DNA of 64,000 bases, from the NCBI RefSeq assembly GCF_905404315.1, contig NC_066272.1:2914001-2978000 (forward strand), written 5' to 3'. Made by a program: the position numbers and the translations under genes. The stretch is from Leptidea sinapis (taxonomy: Eukaryota > Arthropoda > Insecta > Lepidoptera > Pieridae). The number at the start of each line of letters is the position of its first letter. Position 1 is the stretch's first letter. Under the pieces are notes generated by a model. That model was not told the DNA's origin. It searched no databases and worked only from the letters and a program-made list of their open reading frames with translations. Shown here piece by piece: positions 33,666-45,885 of this stretch.

Positions 33666-36016
33666 AATCGAGGGCAGTAGCTAATAAAGTATAAACTATT
33701 TCAGGTAACTTTGATATCAAATGTAAATGATCCATGAGAATTATACTCTAAATGTTATATTAACTTTAATCAAACTTTTATGTTAGTCAGTGTACACGAA
33801 CAAGTTTACACTGATCACCACTTAAGCTTGATTTGAGTGCATAATAAATAATGGGTAAGAGTACCTACATATATTGTATCGACCAAATTGCAACAATCTG
33901 TCTCATGAATATTGCATGTGGTGGTCTAACGGTCACTTCAACTACACAATGTTACAAATATATTTATCATAATATTAAACTTTATCATTTGTAGGATGAC
34001 TTTTCTAGACAACAAATTAAACTAGTTTCTTTGTTGTTACAAAAATTCTCAAAATGCAAAAATCAACTTATTTCTTCATCTATCCATATAATAATTTTTG
34101 ATTTAAGATATCTTTATTGCTTTTTATTATTTTATAATGCAAATTAAAAAAGAATTTATTAGTATTTAATCTATGGACCTCTTTTTGTCTTCTAGTTTAT
34201 GTATATTTGTAACCTTACTAAACAACACATTTGTTTCTGAATAACAAACTCTTTTGTGACCCACAACCAGTAACTTCATTATTAGCAGCTTATTTTATTA
34301 ATAAATTTTATACACAAAACAATCTATGCTATTCATAAAGCATGTGTATGTATGCACAAAATAACAATAAAGTAAAAAATAAATTTTCTCTATATTTTTA
34401 AGTTGCACTGTTTATTATTTTAATCAGAGAAAATCATTCTAATTAGAACCAAACAGCGGGTCTTCTGTTTGTTTTTAATATTCTTTATTTTTAGTTCAAA
34501 GCGGATTTCCACCCATCCCTTAGATTCCTTGTTGTGAAATAAATTGATAAAATATGGCATAGTCATTATAATTTAAAAAATTGTGTTTCCCCTTTTAATA
34601 ATTTTACCATTGACAAACGGAAATGAATCATTCGGAATTATTTTAGATACCAACGAGGGATCTATTATAGTATATGGTCAATTATGATTATCCTTAAACT
34701 TAAAATAAACCAGTTATTATCAATATAATGCAGCAAAAGCAACTCTACAAATCACCAAAGCCCAGTATTAATTGCACATGAACTACAAATCACCCATTAA
34801 TAGGATAGAATACTAATATTTATTCAGATGTTATAATTATTAAGGAATCACCAAGAAAAATAACGGAGTTAAAGGACAGAGGTCTGTCATACATCGAAGG
34901 TAGTTGGGGACTGCCTGCTGGAGTCTTGCTCTTGCTTACTACTTGAGTTTCTCACCCCCGCATCTGTTTTAACTAAATATCCGTTTTTTGGATTTTTTCT
35001 TAATCCCTTTATTTACAACGTTTTCGCAAAAATACTTATTGCTAAGTAAAAAGTTGTAATAAAAAAATAAAATAGAAAAAACTTAAACCTAAAAATGACC
35101 ATTCCAAATATATAAATGTTTCAAGGGGTTACTGATGAGATGCTGGAATTTGGACAGAGTCCGCAGAGGAAGATAGACTTGAGGAAACATAAGTCTAGAA
35201 ACTGTTTCGCGAAGACACTTTAGACTTAACGCGACTCCACTTTTTATGTTGCCACTGCATGCGAACTTTTAATTTGCCAGGTAAGGTTTTGCAAGGTAAT
35301 TAAGGGTTCATTTATTCTTTAATATAAAAAAATAAAAACTTCACAAAAATAAAATAGAAACTACTTAGTAAATTTGTAAAATAGTATTTACCCCAATCTA
35401 GAATACTGTAAAATGAATAGGTTCTTTGGTTAACGCAAGTGTTGTCAGGGGTCTGAATCGATATCTTTTCAGAGGTCTCGAAAAGTTGGGCTAATTAAAA
35501 TAATAATAAAATTATGAATTTTGTACAAAATCTTATTTAAAAACACAACACGTGTTTAATCCTTTAAAAAAGTGTTTTATATAAATTTAAATATAAATGT
35601 AAATGTGCACTACTAATTATTTGGGCTGCGTAAGTGTGCTTGAGTAAATTAACATGTAATTTAAAGTAACTTTTGTATTTAATTTAACCTGAAGAAGAAC
35701 TTTTTATCCGAAGGCAGGTAATGATATAAATCTATGAAGCAATCTAAACGCAATTACTTAATTCTACTTCGGCGTGATGTTACAGCCTGGGTCGAAACGA
35801 TTTTAAAATTTGATTTGGGTTCAACATTATAAAAGATTTTCTTATATTGCTATGCAATGGTAGTATCTAATAGTATATGTTATATATAAGAGGAAGACAT
35901 TGACAACATGTCGATTTTTGTTATATTATATCGAATAATTATTGAAGTTACTTTTAATCATACTGTAAACTTTTTACTGTTAAGTAATGTATATTCATGA
36001 ATAGATTTGAAATGAC
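33666..36016. other. Long AT-rich stretch without recognisable genes
   Basis: About 2.3 kb with no supported frame, repeat-family match or RNA gene. Confidence 0.4.
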
Positions 36017-39000
36017 TTTTTTTTTTATGGAATAGGAGGACAAACGAGCGTACGGGTCACCTGTTGTTAAGTGATCACCGCCGCCCACAATCTCTTGCAA
36101 CACCAGAGGAATCACAGGAGCGTTGCCGGCCTTTAAGGAAGGTGTAAGCGCTTTTTTTGAAGGTACCCATGTCGTATCGTCCCTGAAACACCGCACAAGG
36201 AAGCTCATTCCACAGCTTTGTAGTACGTCGAAGAGAGCTCCTTGAAAACCGCACTGTGGAGGACCGCCACACATCCAGATGGTGAGGATGATATCCTAAC
36301 TTGTGGCGTGTCGTGCGAAGGTGGAATTCGGCTGCAGGAATCAGGTTAAACAGCTCTTCGGAACACTCCCCGTGATAAATGCGGTAGAAGACACACAATG
36401 AAGCGACGTCTCTACGCAACGCCAAGTGATCCAGCCGTTCACAGAGCACTGGGTCCCCGACAATTTGAGCTGCTCTGCGTTGCACGCGGTCAAATGGATC
36501 GAGCTGATACTGGGGTGCGCCAGACCAGAGATGACAGCAATACTCCATGTGTGGCCGGACCTGCGCTTTGTAGAGCGCTAGTATGTGGGCCGGCTTGAAG
36601 TATTGCCGTGCTCTATTAATGACGCCCAGTTCCTTTGAAGCCAATTTGGCTTTGCCTTCCAGATGACCACGAAATTGGCAATCGTTCGAGATTTCGAGAC
36701 CCAGTATTCAGATACTAGGCGAGGCTTTGAGGGAAGTGTTGTAGAAGAGCGGTGATACGACTAATGGGGTTTTTTTAGTGGTAAACGCGCAAACTTGAGT
36801 CTTCTGGGGGTTAAATTGGACAAGGTTCAATTTTCCCCATTCCGCGACCTTCTCAAGAGAGGACTCGATAGAAGATACAAGTTTCTCCCGGCACTGGTCG
36901 ACGATTTCCCGAGAGAGACCTGCATGGCCAGTGTATATGGCATTACCAATGCCGTCGTCTGCATAGCAATGAATGGTGGAGGTGTCCAACATATCATTGA
37001 TATGCAGAAGAAACAGCGTGGGAGACAGCACACAGCCTTGGGGCACTCCAGCATTCACGGGCTTTGGGTTCAAGCAATATCAGTCGACAACGACCTGTAT
37101 GCTACGCCCAGTGAGGAAGCTGGAGGTCCACTTGCACAAGCTCTCGGGAAGCCCAAATGATGGAAGTTTGGAGAGGAGCGCCTTGTGCCATACACGATCA
37201 AAGGCCTTCGCTATATCCAGACTAACTGCCAGGCCTTCCCCCTTGCTTTCAATAGCCGCAGCCCATCTATGTGTCAGGTATACCAGAAGATCACCTGCCG
37301 ACCGACCATGGCGAAACTCGTATTGTCGGTCGTTGATCAACTGGTTACCCTCTTGGTATACATCAGAGCATAATTATGCTCTCCATGATTTTGGAGAGCA
37401 GGGAGGTAATAGCAATAGGCCTGTAGTTTGCCGGATCCGAACTGTATCCTTTTTTTGGATCGGATGGACAAGGGCAGACTTCCATGAGTCAGGGACTACG
37501 CCTTTAGAATAAGAGTGCCGGAATAAACGCGTTAGCACCGGCGTCAACTCAGGGGCACACGTCCTAAGCTTGATTGGAGAAATGCCATCCGGCCCGCTCG
37601 ACTTCCTGACGTCCAACGAAAACAGCGAGAGAGCAGCAGAGCTCGCCTAACAGTTTTCTGTCTGAACTGTACTTCAGGCATAGAGCTCTGACACCGCGGG
37701 ATGGTCGGCGGTGTTTTTCCGTTGTCGTCAAGAGTCGAGTTGGAGGCGAAAAGAGTGCACAAGAGATCGGCTTTCTCTTTTGCCGTATGGGCCAGGGTGT
37801 CATTCCTCATGTGCAACAGCGGCATGGACGGCTGGCTGAAGTTACCAAGAGCAGCTTTCAACAACGACCAGAACTTGCGTGTTCCGGTCGGGTAACTGGA
37901 AAGCTGCTCGCCAAGTTCGGATCCTTTGTGCTCAGCGCCGCAACCCAAGTTCGATACGCCTGTTTTTTGCAGTCAGATGCTGCTTTAACTGACGCATCGA
38001 ATCAGGGCTGTGATCTGCCGCCGATGGGTACTACAGAGTTTGGTATAAAAATATCCATACCCTGTAGGATCACAGCGGCTACTGCAACGGCGCAGGCACT
38101 AGGATCATCCGAAGGGAAACAAACCCTGCCCCAAGGGTAGGATGCAAAAAAGGAACGCATCCTATCCCAATCTGCTGACTTGTAGTGCCAAATGCGGCGG
38201 ATCGCTGGTGGTCTGCGACGTTGGCGTTTTATAGGCACTACACTTCTGACCAGGCAATGGTCGGACGTTCCGCGAGGGGCGTCGACAAAGACCTGGTAAC
38301 CGTCGGGATGTGTAGTCAGCAGAAGATCCAATAAGGACGGCATGCGGCTCACGGATGTGGATACACATCCGGGAGCCGCGTTGGCGACTCAACCTATTGG
38401 GACAGACCATACGCCAATGCAAAATTATGCACAGATCGCTCTGCGTAGTCTGTGGTACGTGATCCAAGCCATTCGGCATTGAGCCCGTTGAAATCACCCA
38501 AGACTACGATTCCAGCGGAGGGGATCTGTACAAGTACGTCGTCAATTGCCGCAAAAACGCAGCCCATGAGATGATCGGTTTCTGCGTTACCACTATGGGA
38601 CCTGTAGACACATGCATAGATGCGGACGCGGTCCTCTAAATCTACGCGGAGCCAGAGAGTGGACAGGTCCCTACCCTCAAAATTGCCGAGACGGCGACAG
38701 CAGATATCCTCCCTAACATACACACATACCCCGGCATGAGGCATGAAATTATGCTCAATTTTGTACCGGGGGTACGTTAAATATGACGTATGGCTAGGTC
38801 GAGATATCTGCGTCTCCGTAAGGAAACACAAGGCCGGCTGCGCCGTCCCAAGGTGGAGGTGGACGGCGTTTATATTGGAGTGAATTCCCCTGATATTGCA
38901 AAAGTCCACGTTGAGAGTGGAGCGGGGTGCCGTGGTGATACTGCCTCGTTTGTCCTTGGTCATGCGCGCTTCTGTCTCCTCCCCAGAATACGAAGGGCAG

Positions 39001-39353
39001 CCCGAGCTAGAGTGCCCGGGGAGGGATTCTCCAACTCTGGTAGAGCCGGTACCCTCCTGGGGTAAAATCTTTTTTAGTTACGCTGTCATATTCGGGTGGA
39101 TGGGGGGGGGTGGCATAGCCACCGGTCCTCGACACTAACCTATGCGAAACATAGCGGCACTAGGCCGCTACTTCACGCCGGTATTCTGTGCGAGTGTGGT
39201 AATTAGCCCGGACGAGTCTGGCCCGATTGTGCTGACGTCAAAAGACGGCAGCGTGACTCTCCCACTTCTAAAAAGCCCTTAGTCGCCTCTTACGACACCC
39301 TTGGGCCTGGGACTCTCCTATTCTTTTTACGCCCCGGGAAAAGTACAGGGCAA
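36017..39353 (-). mobile_element. Nearly full-length non-LTR retrotransposon, family A copy 1
   Basis: This 3.34-kb element runs from its 5' end at 39353 (TTGCCCTGTACTTTTCCCGG) to the A tail at 36017-36026 (T-run). It carries a 5' leader of about 390 bp including a C-run, one long ORF with endonuclease and RT, and a short 3' UTR ending ...GTTTGTCCTCCTATTCCATA. Its 5' terminus matches copy 2 (53066), so this is probably the true start of the element. No zinc-knuckle ORF1 precedes the EN-RT ORF. Confidence 0.9.
36075..38963 (-). pseudogene. Family A endonuclease-reverse transcriptase ORF, copy 1 (broken)
   Basis: Segments in order on the minus strand: AP-type endonuclease 38963-38394 (NVDFCNIRGIH, FLTETQ, VVLGDFNGLNAEW, where copy 3 has GDFNGHN); end of EN 38352-38002 (GTSDHCLV); linker 37948-37544; RT fingers 37616-37374 (SSGPDGISPIKLRTC); RT palm 37340-37080 (SLDIAKAFDRVWH) and 37073-36708 (AGVPQGCVLSPTL, HCYADDGIGNA); C-terminal region 36644-36075 (PHMEYCCHLWSGAP, LWNELPCAVF). 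About 97 bp are deleted near 37915 relative to copy 3, a short insertion lies near 38342, and several frameshifts separate segments. The Gly-Asp-Phe-Asn motif has His replaced by Leu. Clade: Jockey/CR1 group, not settled. Confidence 0.88.
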
Positions 39354-39644
39354 TTTTTAATAAAGACTTTTATAATACTAAATTCTAAAAATTTGTGAAA
39401 GTTGAAAATGGTGAATTTGTTAAATGCTAACAAAAGACAGAAACTTCAGTTCTACACATGTGTAAAGATCTTAAAACTGGTATTACTTATTAAAGTTAAT
39501 CATTCCATTTATTCATCGCAAGGATCGTTAAAAATTGTAACATACATAAACCGTATAATTGTTTATGATTACAAAAATATTTAATAACAAATAAAGTACA
39601 GTAAGACATAACTGGATCAGAAAAACTGTAAACAATCTACAAGT

Positions 39645-39757
39645 ATATAAATTTTTCTGTGACCTCCGTTTGCGTACCACTTCAGTAGTTGTTTCGTTTT
39701 TACCACCCTATTCGTTTTTAAATTTTCAGTTAAGAAATTACCAGTACGTCTCTTAAA
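39645..39757. repeat. Unclassified interspersed repeat, copy 2 of 2
   Basis: Counterpart of 3073-3180: TTCTGTGACCTCCGTTTGCG, CACTTCAGTAGTTGTTTCG, TTTTTACCACCCTATTCG and ACGTCTCTTA in the same order. It lies in otherwise AT-rich DNA about 290 bp beyond the 5' end of family A copy 1. Confidence 0.6.
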
Positions 39758-40383
39758 TAAATAAAGAAAACAATCATAATATAAAAAAAAATTTAGATTC
39801 CAAATTCAATTGTAATATTTTGTTTATTTTTAATTGTAACAGTATTTACGGCCAGACTAAGTATACCTTTATAGAAACATTTAATTTTGCTATTGTTATT
39901 TATTAGATGTTCGTTACATCAGAGTCATTTTGATAACTTTTTAAGAAAGCTATTTCATTAAATGGTTAAAATAAAAACCAATCTTGTTTGTTAGTAGTAG
40001 TAGAACATATACTCGTACATATATTTGAATATACCATAAAGTCTTTAGGCCGAGAAAGGCGTTACAACGTAATTTATCACACTTTCCGTTACATTAAACG
40101 ACAAAACTGTAAAAACCGCACGTGATAAGCTTCGTTTGGACTGAATTGTCGGCAAATGTTAGAATCATTGCTGCCATCAATATAAGTGGGATCTGAGATA
40201 ATGTTCCAAGTATTTCAAACTGAGTAATTTTTAATTCGACTAATCTTCAAGTTACCACTCCAATACTAAATCGGTCAATAAACGAAGGAGCTGTTCTAAA
40301 AAATATAAAACGATGGCTTGATAATTTCCTCTTTAATTAATTTCTTTTTTTAAGGTGAGATAAGCATTTTAGCTGTGATTGAT
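39758..40383. other. No recognisable feature
   Basis: AT-rich DNA without a supported feature. Confidence 0.4.
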
Positions 40384-40632
40384 GACCCCTATAGCCCAGT
40401 GGTTAGTGACCCTGCCTACTGAGCAAGAGGTGCCGGGTTCGAATCCCGCTAAGTGCAAACATTTATAATATGATGAATATGAATGTTTATTTCCGTGTCA
40501 TGGATGTTTATAAGTTTTCCATTTAAGTAAGTAAGTTATATTAAATATATCGTTGTCTTGTACCCATAGTTTAGGGCAAGATAATTTGCGTAAGAGTGTG
40601 TTTATATCATTATATTATTATTATTAATTTAA
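40384..40632 (+). mobile_element. tRNA-derived SINE, best copy, plus strand
   Basis: Both internal pol III promoter boxes are present: A box TAGCCCAGTGG (40392-40402) and B box GGGTTCGAATCCC (40435-40447), about 33 bp apart. The body GATGAATATGAATGTTTATT, CATGGATGTTTATAAG, ATCGTTGTCTTGTACCCATAG and GATAATTTGCGTAAG follows, ending in an ATT-repeat tail. This copy defines the family. Members at 3288, 12965, 25498 and 32980 are partial or diverged. It is mobilised in trans by a LINE whose 3' end recognises the same kind of tail, which is inference. Confidence 0.9.
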
Positions 40633-41139
40633 GTAGTAATCCAATTTTTGTTATTATAGTAACACAAAAATTTTTGAGATGTAAGCTGCTGCAAAAATAG
40701 ATTATAAATTTAATCTAAGGTAAATAAATCACTGCTATAACTTTGAACACTTTAGTGATGACACAGCACAGGTTAATCTGTTTACACAGTCTCACAGCCC
40801 TGTAATTAAGCTGATGAAGTAGCCAGGAATAACATGATGTCACTTTGGTAATTTCGATTGTTCTAATAATAATATTATGTGAAATGCAGAGGCAGAGAGT
40901 TATTTGATTTTATATAAATAAAGTAAAAAAGCAAAGCCAATTCTTCATAGTTCAAATTTCATACAAATCGTACGAGATGATTAAGATCTAATATTTTATT
41001 TTAAGTCATAAAATATAACTATACAAAAACAGCTCCTTTTAAAGTATAAACATCTTGACTTTTGCTTCTCAATATATTCTTGATAATGTTGTGTATTATT
41101 TATATTTATTTATGTATATTATTTACTTATATTTAGAAA
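40633..41139. other. No recognisable feature
   Basis: AT-rich DNA without a supported feature. Confidence 0.4.
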
Positions 41140-41285
41140 GTTCGGAGAATTAAATCAAAGAAACTGGAGGAATAAACTGGAAAAAAACGGCTCTAGACAG
41201 GAAGACTTGGAAAAATCTGGAGGAGGCCTTTACCGATGAGAGATCCTATAATAATAAAAACAATAATGATAAACCGAAATGCTAA
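41140..41285 (+). pseudogene. RTE-type 3' end with A-rich/ATA tail
   Basis: The plus strand reads WKKTALDRKTWKNLEEAFTD (about 41180-41240), the canonical AxDRxxWxxLEEAF end of RTE-like proteins, then a tail of AATAATAAAAACAATAATG. Only the last 30-40 codons survive. Confidence 0.75.
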
Positions 41286-41486
41286 TTAATATGTCTATAT
41301 TTTTATTAAAATGCATGTATAAAACTTATAAATTTATAAACAAATATATTTTTAAGGATGAATAAAAGGCATTTTTATTTATTTAATTTTATGTATGTAC
41401 ATAAGTGATTTTGCTACAAACTGTCATAACCATAATGTTAACACCAGGAACAAACATAAACTTATAATGCCTACTACTCGGCTAAG

Positions 41487-41700
41487 TTTTTTTATTAAAT
41501 ATTTTATGATATAAGGTAAGAAAAGAGTATGACGCCTAGCTGATGGTAATTGATACGGCCAGCACATTACAATGCAGTGCCGCTCAGGATTCTTGAAAAA
41601 CCCAATAATTCTGAGCGGCAATACAATTGTACTCGTCACCTTGAGACGTAAAATGTTAGTCTCATTTGCCCAGTAATTTCACTAGCTATGTATCGCGCCA
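41487..41700 (-). mobile_element. Family H hairpin repeat, minus strand
   Basis: The hairpin arms GTGCCGCTCAGGATT and AATTCTGAGCGGCA (41577-41620) are nearly intact. They are followed by TCGTCACCTTGAGACGTAA and CATTTGCCCAGTAATTTCAC-TAGCTA, after which the sequence leaves the family at about 41700. A T-run (41487-41493) at the left is the likely A tail. Confidence 0.75.
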
Positions 41701-42263
41701 AGAAATTCAAAAGAATTGTTTAAAAACGTTTTTATTGTAAAGGTGACTGACTATAACATAAATGACTTAAAACATCTCAGTAATTCAATACAAATTGAAA
41801 TATTTTTATTCAAAATAGGATGTGACATCACTTACTAAAAGTCAAAAATTACCACCCATACTGGTAATATATTTCCTATTTGTCACACTTCGGGTACGGA
41901 AATATAGAGAAAAAATTGATTTTTGAAGAGTATTCCACATTTAAATAAAATACTTTTTAATGGATTAAAGCGGATGTAATTGTACCTATGTTTTTGCGTA
42001 CAATTACACGCGTTTTAATCTTCGAAATATTATTTTATTTAAATATGTAGCGTTAATCAAAGAAAATTATTATTATCCGTACAATCAATAAAAATTGTAT
42101 TTAATAGTATTTAAGAGTAAAATTTTCTCAGCTGATTAATTGTATCGGATAAAGCCTGAATAACATTATAATTTACACAACATTAATGAAACCACGATAA
42201 CTTAACATTTAATACTAGGCTGGAGTTTGCTATAAAAATAATTCTACTAAATTCTTTAACGTG
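41701..42263. other. No recognisable feature
   Basis: AT-rich DNA without a supported feature. Confidence 0.4.
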
Positions 42264-42460
42264 GCTAATAAAGATTTACCGCTACGATAAAAAATTTCAT
42301 AGCGGTGAGTCGGGCGTAAATAATTCGAGCCATACCTGCGAATGTTGATCTAACACGGGTCAGACGCTCGAATTTCAGTCGTGTGATATTTCATTCTTCT
42401 GTCTCGGATAGCAAGTCACCGGCGTATTGAAAATTGAATTTTCCTCAACGAAGCACTTTA
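42264..42460. repeat. Unclassified interspersed repeat family R3, copy 2 of 3
   Basis: Shares with the 58111 copy GCTA(A/G)TAAAGATTTA, TTCATAGCGGTGA, CCATACCTGC, ACACGGGTCAG and the longer ATTGAATTTTCCTCAA-GAAGCACTT terminus (42433-42460). Similarity to the 3806 copy is lower. No coding frame crosses all copies. Confidence 0.7.
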
Positions 42461-43661
42461 ATTATTTTTAGCATGCTTAGCTCCGTACGTAGCATGTTCT
42501 TTGACACATCATTATGTTGTTTAGGTGTGTGTGAATGTATATATAAGCGTGTACATATTATGGGTTTCAATTTTATCAAGTTCATATCTTTAAATGAGTT
42601 TACAAAATGTGTTTTTCTTTCATTACGATATGTTTTGAAATTAGCTATTGGAATGAATGTCTTTTACAGGTTATTTTCAACTAATTTGATTAAGGTTCTT
42701 CAGAAATAGCTCTTATTTTTCCATCAGAAGTTATATTAGGTTCAATGGATGAGTAGCAGGCACTTGATAGTTTGTAATGTAAAATTTTAATCGTTTAACC
42801 AAATTGATGTGTACATTGAATCTGTATATATTCTAAGAACGAATGATTAAAAATTTTTTGGTTTGAGTAATTTATCTCACTTCTAGGATTTGATATACAA
42901 ATTTAATTTAAATACTAAATTTGATGGATGATGCGAGATTCGAAGTCGTACGCTTGGACTTACTCCTCAGCGCTCCGATTTGTTGAGGAAGTGACAATAT
43001 GTTTAAAATTATTGGTATATAATTCTTGAGGTTCATCTGAAATATATTAACATAGAAACTAATAAGTTAAATCATTGTAAATTTAAAAAAAAAATCTTTA
43101 AATGTAATTCTACCAGTATATACGTCTAGATGTGTAAAGACGAAAGAATTTAATAAGTACAATTATCCCGGTGTGTTACATCAAATTATCGTAAAATAAT
43201 TAGTTGATAACACAGCTCAATCCTATCAATAAATGTGATTGTAAAGTTAAATTATATTGGCACCCGGATATATATATTTAATTCACAATTAAGTAGGAAA
43301 GGCAATCGAAAGAACTGTCTCTGCCAGCCCACATCATGAAAAAATCACAAGTTGATGTTGCTGCGATTATCTTACTATGAATTTGCAATTTTTTTCCTTG
43401 TGAAGCTTTGACTATTATTTATAAATAGTATGATCCCGTAATTTGCTTTCACTAGTAAGGTTTATTTAAACGTGGCATCAAAGAACGGTTTTGTATGGTA
43501 TTTCTGAGTCTAAAACTATAAGCAGTAAGCCAAATTTATACCTATATCTAATAATTTGGCAAAGACTTGAGAAATACGTATAAGGAAATGAATGTACTTC
43601 TTGATATAAAACACACCACCAACCGGAATAAACTATGCAATTACAATACAATTTATTTCAC
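42461..43661. other. No recognisable feature
   Basis: AT-rich. A 91-codon plus frame (42434-42709) begins inside the R3 repeat, has no motif, and is not conserved at the other R3 copies. Confidence 0.4.
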
Positions 43662-43671
43662 ATAACACGCT

Positions 43672-43742
43672 AAACGCCATGGGGGTCACCGGTGACCTCA
43701 CCCTTCCTCTATCATAGCGCTATGGGGGTCACCGGTGACCTC
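43672..43742. repeat. Palindromic subterminal repeats of the piggyBac-like element (left pair)
   Basis: Two direct copies of GCYATGGGGGTCACCGGTGA-CCTCA, each containing the perfect 14-bp palindrome GGTCACCGGTGACC (43684-43697 and 43727-43740), lie just inside the left TIR. A third copy with GGTGCACCGGTGACC is at 46061-46075 near the right end, in the same orientation. Such positions suit transposase-binding sites, which is inference. Confidence 0.8.
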
Positions 43743-44141
43743 AACGTATAGTCATATTCAAACTACTTTTTCTCGCCGCCGGCCATACTGACTGTTACTT
43801 TATTCGTACTCCGTGACCGGCACGGCGCTGTAGAACTATACTGCGCAGTGGGACAAACATACCTTGTAAGGAATTGAAAAAATGAAAGATAGCGAAAAAA
43901 GTAACCGAAATAAAAATTCAGGATATATAATTCAAATTAGTCTTTATTATTTAAACGAAAATTAGCAGTCTTTATTTTATGAAATACAAACATAAAAATC
44001 AGTTTTACTGAAAAATAAAATAAAGTTCTCATTAGTAAGCATAATTACAAACAACCATTAGAAATATATATAATTAGCCATAATATTTGACAAAACATGC
44101 TGTAAAAGATGAGATAAGAAACCTTTTATAGCATCAACATA

Positions 44142-45885
44142 TTAGCGATGGACATAATTGAAACATTTTAGACAAAAGTGAGGCTCCCCCTTACATTGCA
44201 CACAGTACGTACTCACTTTCTTAGCTTTATTCTTAGCTACTTTACGACCAAATTCCTGTACTGAATCTTTAAAACATTGCACGCAAAAACGACGCGTGTC
44301 TCTTACTTTTCCTTCCTTTAATTTTAGAACATGCTTGAGTCTTTTAGGTCTTTCATTGATAATTATTTCTTGGGAATCTGCTGGCCGAGTCAAATAATTT
44401 ATGAGAGCCCTCCTAAAGTCGACAATTGAAGATTTGCTCTGCTTATTTTCATTGTACATGACCCAAGCATTTACAACTGCCGTATTTAGAAGTAGTTCTA
44501 TTGCCAATTTTCTATACCATTTTACGGTTTTCCGCAATGGCGAAGAATAGGCACCCATCTGGTCACTCATGTCTACAGACCCTTTCGATTTATTATAATC
44601 CAAAATAACTTTTGGTTTACGAATCTGTTTGCCTTTTTTCACCACCACAGCAATTTTGTCGGAATGCTTTGTCGACAGCATAAGCACGTCTCTCTTATCT
44701 TTCCATTTAAGCACTGTTACTCCATCTTCATTCTCCATAGCCATTGTTTCACCTTTTTGCAGTTTCGAATCAACAACAGCCTTAGGCAATCCTCTTCTGT
44801 TTTTTCGCAATGTGCCAATTAAATGGGTTTGCTTCTCCAATAACCGATAAGCCAGTTGCAAGCTAGTGTACCAATTATCAGTTGCTAGCGTGTGTCCTTT
44901 GTCAAATATATTTTCACATAGTGCCATCACCACATTTGTTGGCGTAGTATTTATTGCGTCAATGTTTTTCCCACTATACAAATTAAGTTTGCAAGTATAT
45001 CCGGGAACAGTACATAACTTAAATAGCTTCATGCCATACTTGTGTCGCTTACTTTTATTGTATTGCCTGAATATTATTCGACCTCTGAAAGGTACTTGGC
45101 TTTCATCCACACAAACATCTTCTTTAGGCGAATAATATTTCTGGAAAGTAGCATTGAGAGCATCGATTAAAGGTCTTATTTTGGCAATACGATCGTTTCT
45201 GTCGACAGATAAATTGTCGCTAAAGTGTAGGTATTGCAGTAGTAACTCGAAGCGGTCCTACTCATAACGGTGGCTGGAAAAGTTTGTCCAAGTATCTTGT
45301 CTTTGCTCCAATAATAAGCTAATTTCGGCAGCTTTACTACGCCCATAAACAAGACCAGCCAAGAAACTGTTTTATTTCTGTCTTGTTTGTTGGCTTCCAT
45401 GAATGAGACCTTGATCCAGGCTTTGTTTGCCTGGCTGTGATGTTTTGACTTGCGAACAAATTTGTCTGCTCAGCAATCATTTCAAGAATTTCTTCAGGCA
45501 CCAATAGATCATAATACTGGTCAGGGCCAGCTTCTTTCAGCAAATTAGAATATGGAGGTTTCATACCCTCGAACTCGGTGAAAGGAATCACTGATGGCTG
45601 TCGTCTTTTTGGCCTCGACCATTTTGAGGTAATACGGTCATTTTGCGATATATTGGCGGCAACAAAATTTTCAGCCGACTCACTGTCACTATCACTATCA
45701 CTTGCGATAACCAAACGTCTTTTCTTTTTCGGTAATTGCATGGGTTCACTATCCGATTCTACGAGAGCATCATTGTTTATAGAAGCGATCGAAAAAGAAA
45801 TTTCTAACGCGTTGATTTGCTTCCATTCATCATGCGTAAATTCGAAGTCCTCCATAGCTAAATCCATATCTAAAGGCTCGCACAT
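44142..45885 (-). pseudogene. piggyBac-like transposase with two frameshifts
   Basis: The N-terminal part (45885-45345) starts MCEPLDMDLAMEDFEFTHDE, has an acidic/Ser-rich stretch, a basic LPKKKRRL nuclear-localisation-like cluster, and TNKTEIKQFLG opening the DDE domain. Frame changes near 45365 and 45255 interrupt it (MGVVKLPKLAYYWSKDKILG lies between). The 45110-44142 part holds VDESQVPFRGR (first catalytic Asp), LATDNWYTS (second), KGSVDMSDQ (third), and a C-terminal Cys-rich domain (CVQCF...CVQCKGEPHFCLKCF). All three catalytic Asp residues survive, so inactivation is recent and limited. Length, about 580 codons, matches the family. Transposase excises and reinserts the element at a 4-bp target in the nucleus. 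Confidence 0.92.

Noticed and set aside
37701..38140. Plus-strand open frames of 64-117 codons
   Set aside because: Antisense shadows of the family A ORF. They recur at the same place in the other copies.
40384..40460. tRNA gene suggested by clear A and B boxes
   Set aside because: No complete cloverleaf, and followed by the repeated SINE body. Same structure at four other loci.
42434..42709. 91-codon plus-strand open frame
   Set aside because: Starts inside an R3 repeat and is not maintained in the other R3 copies. No motif.
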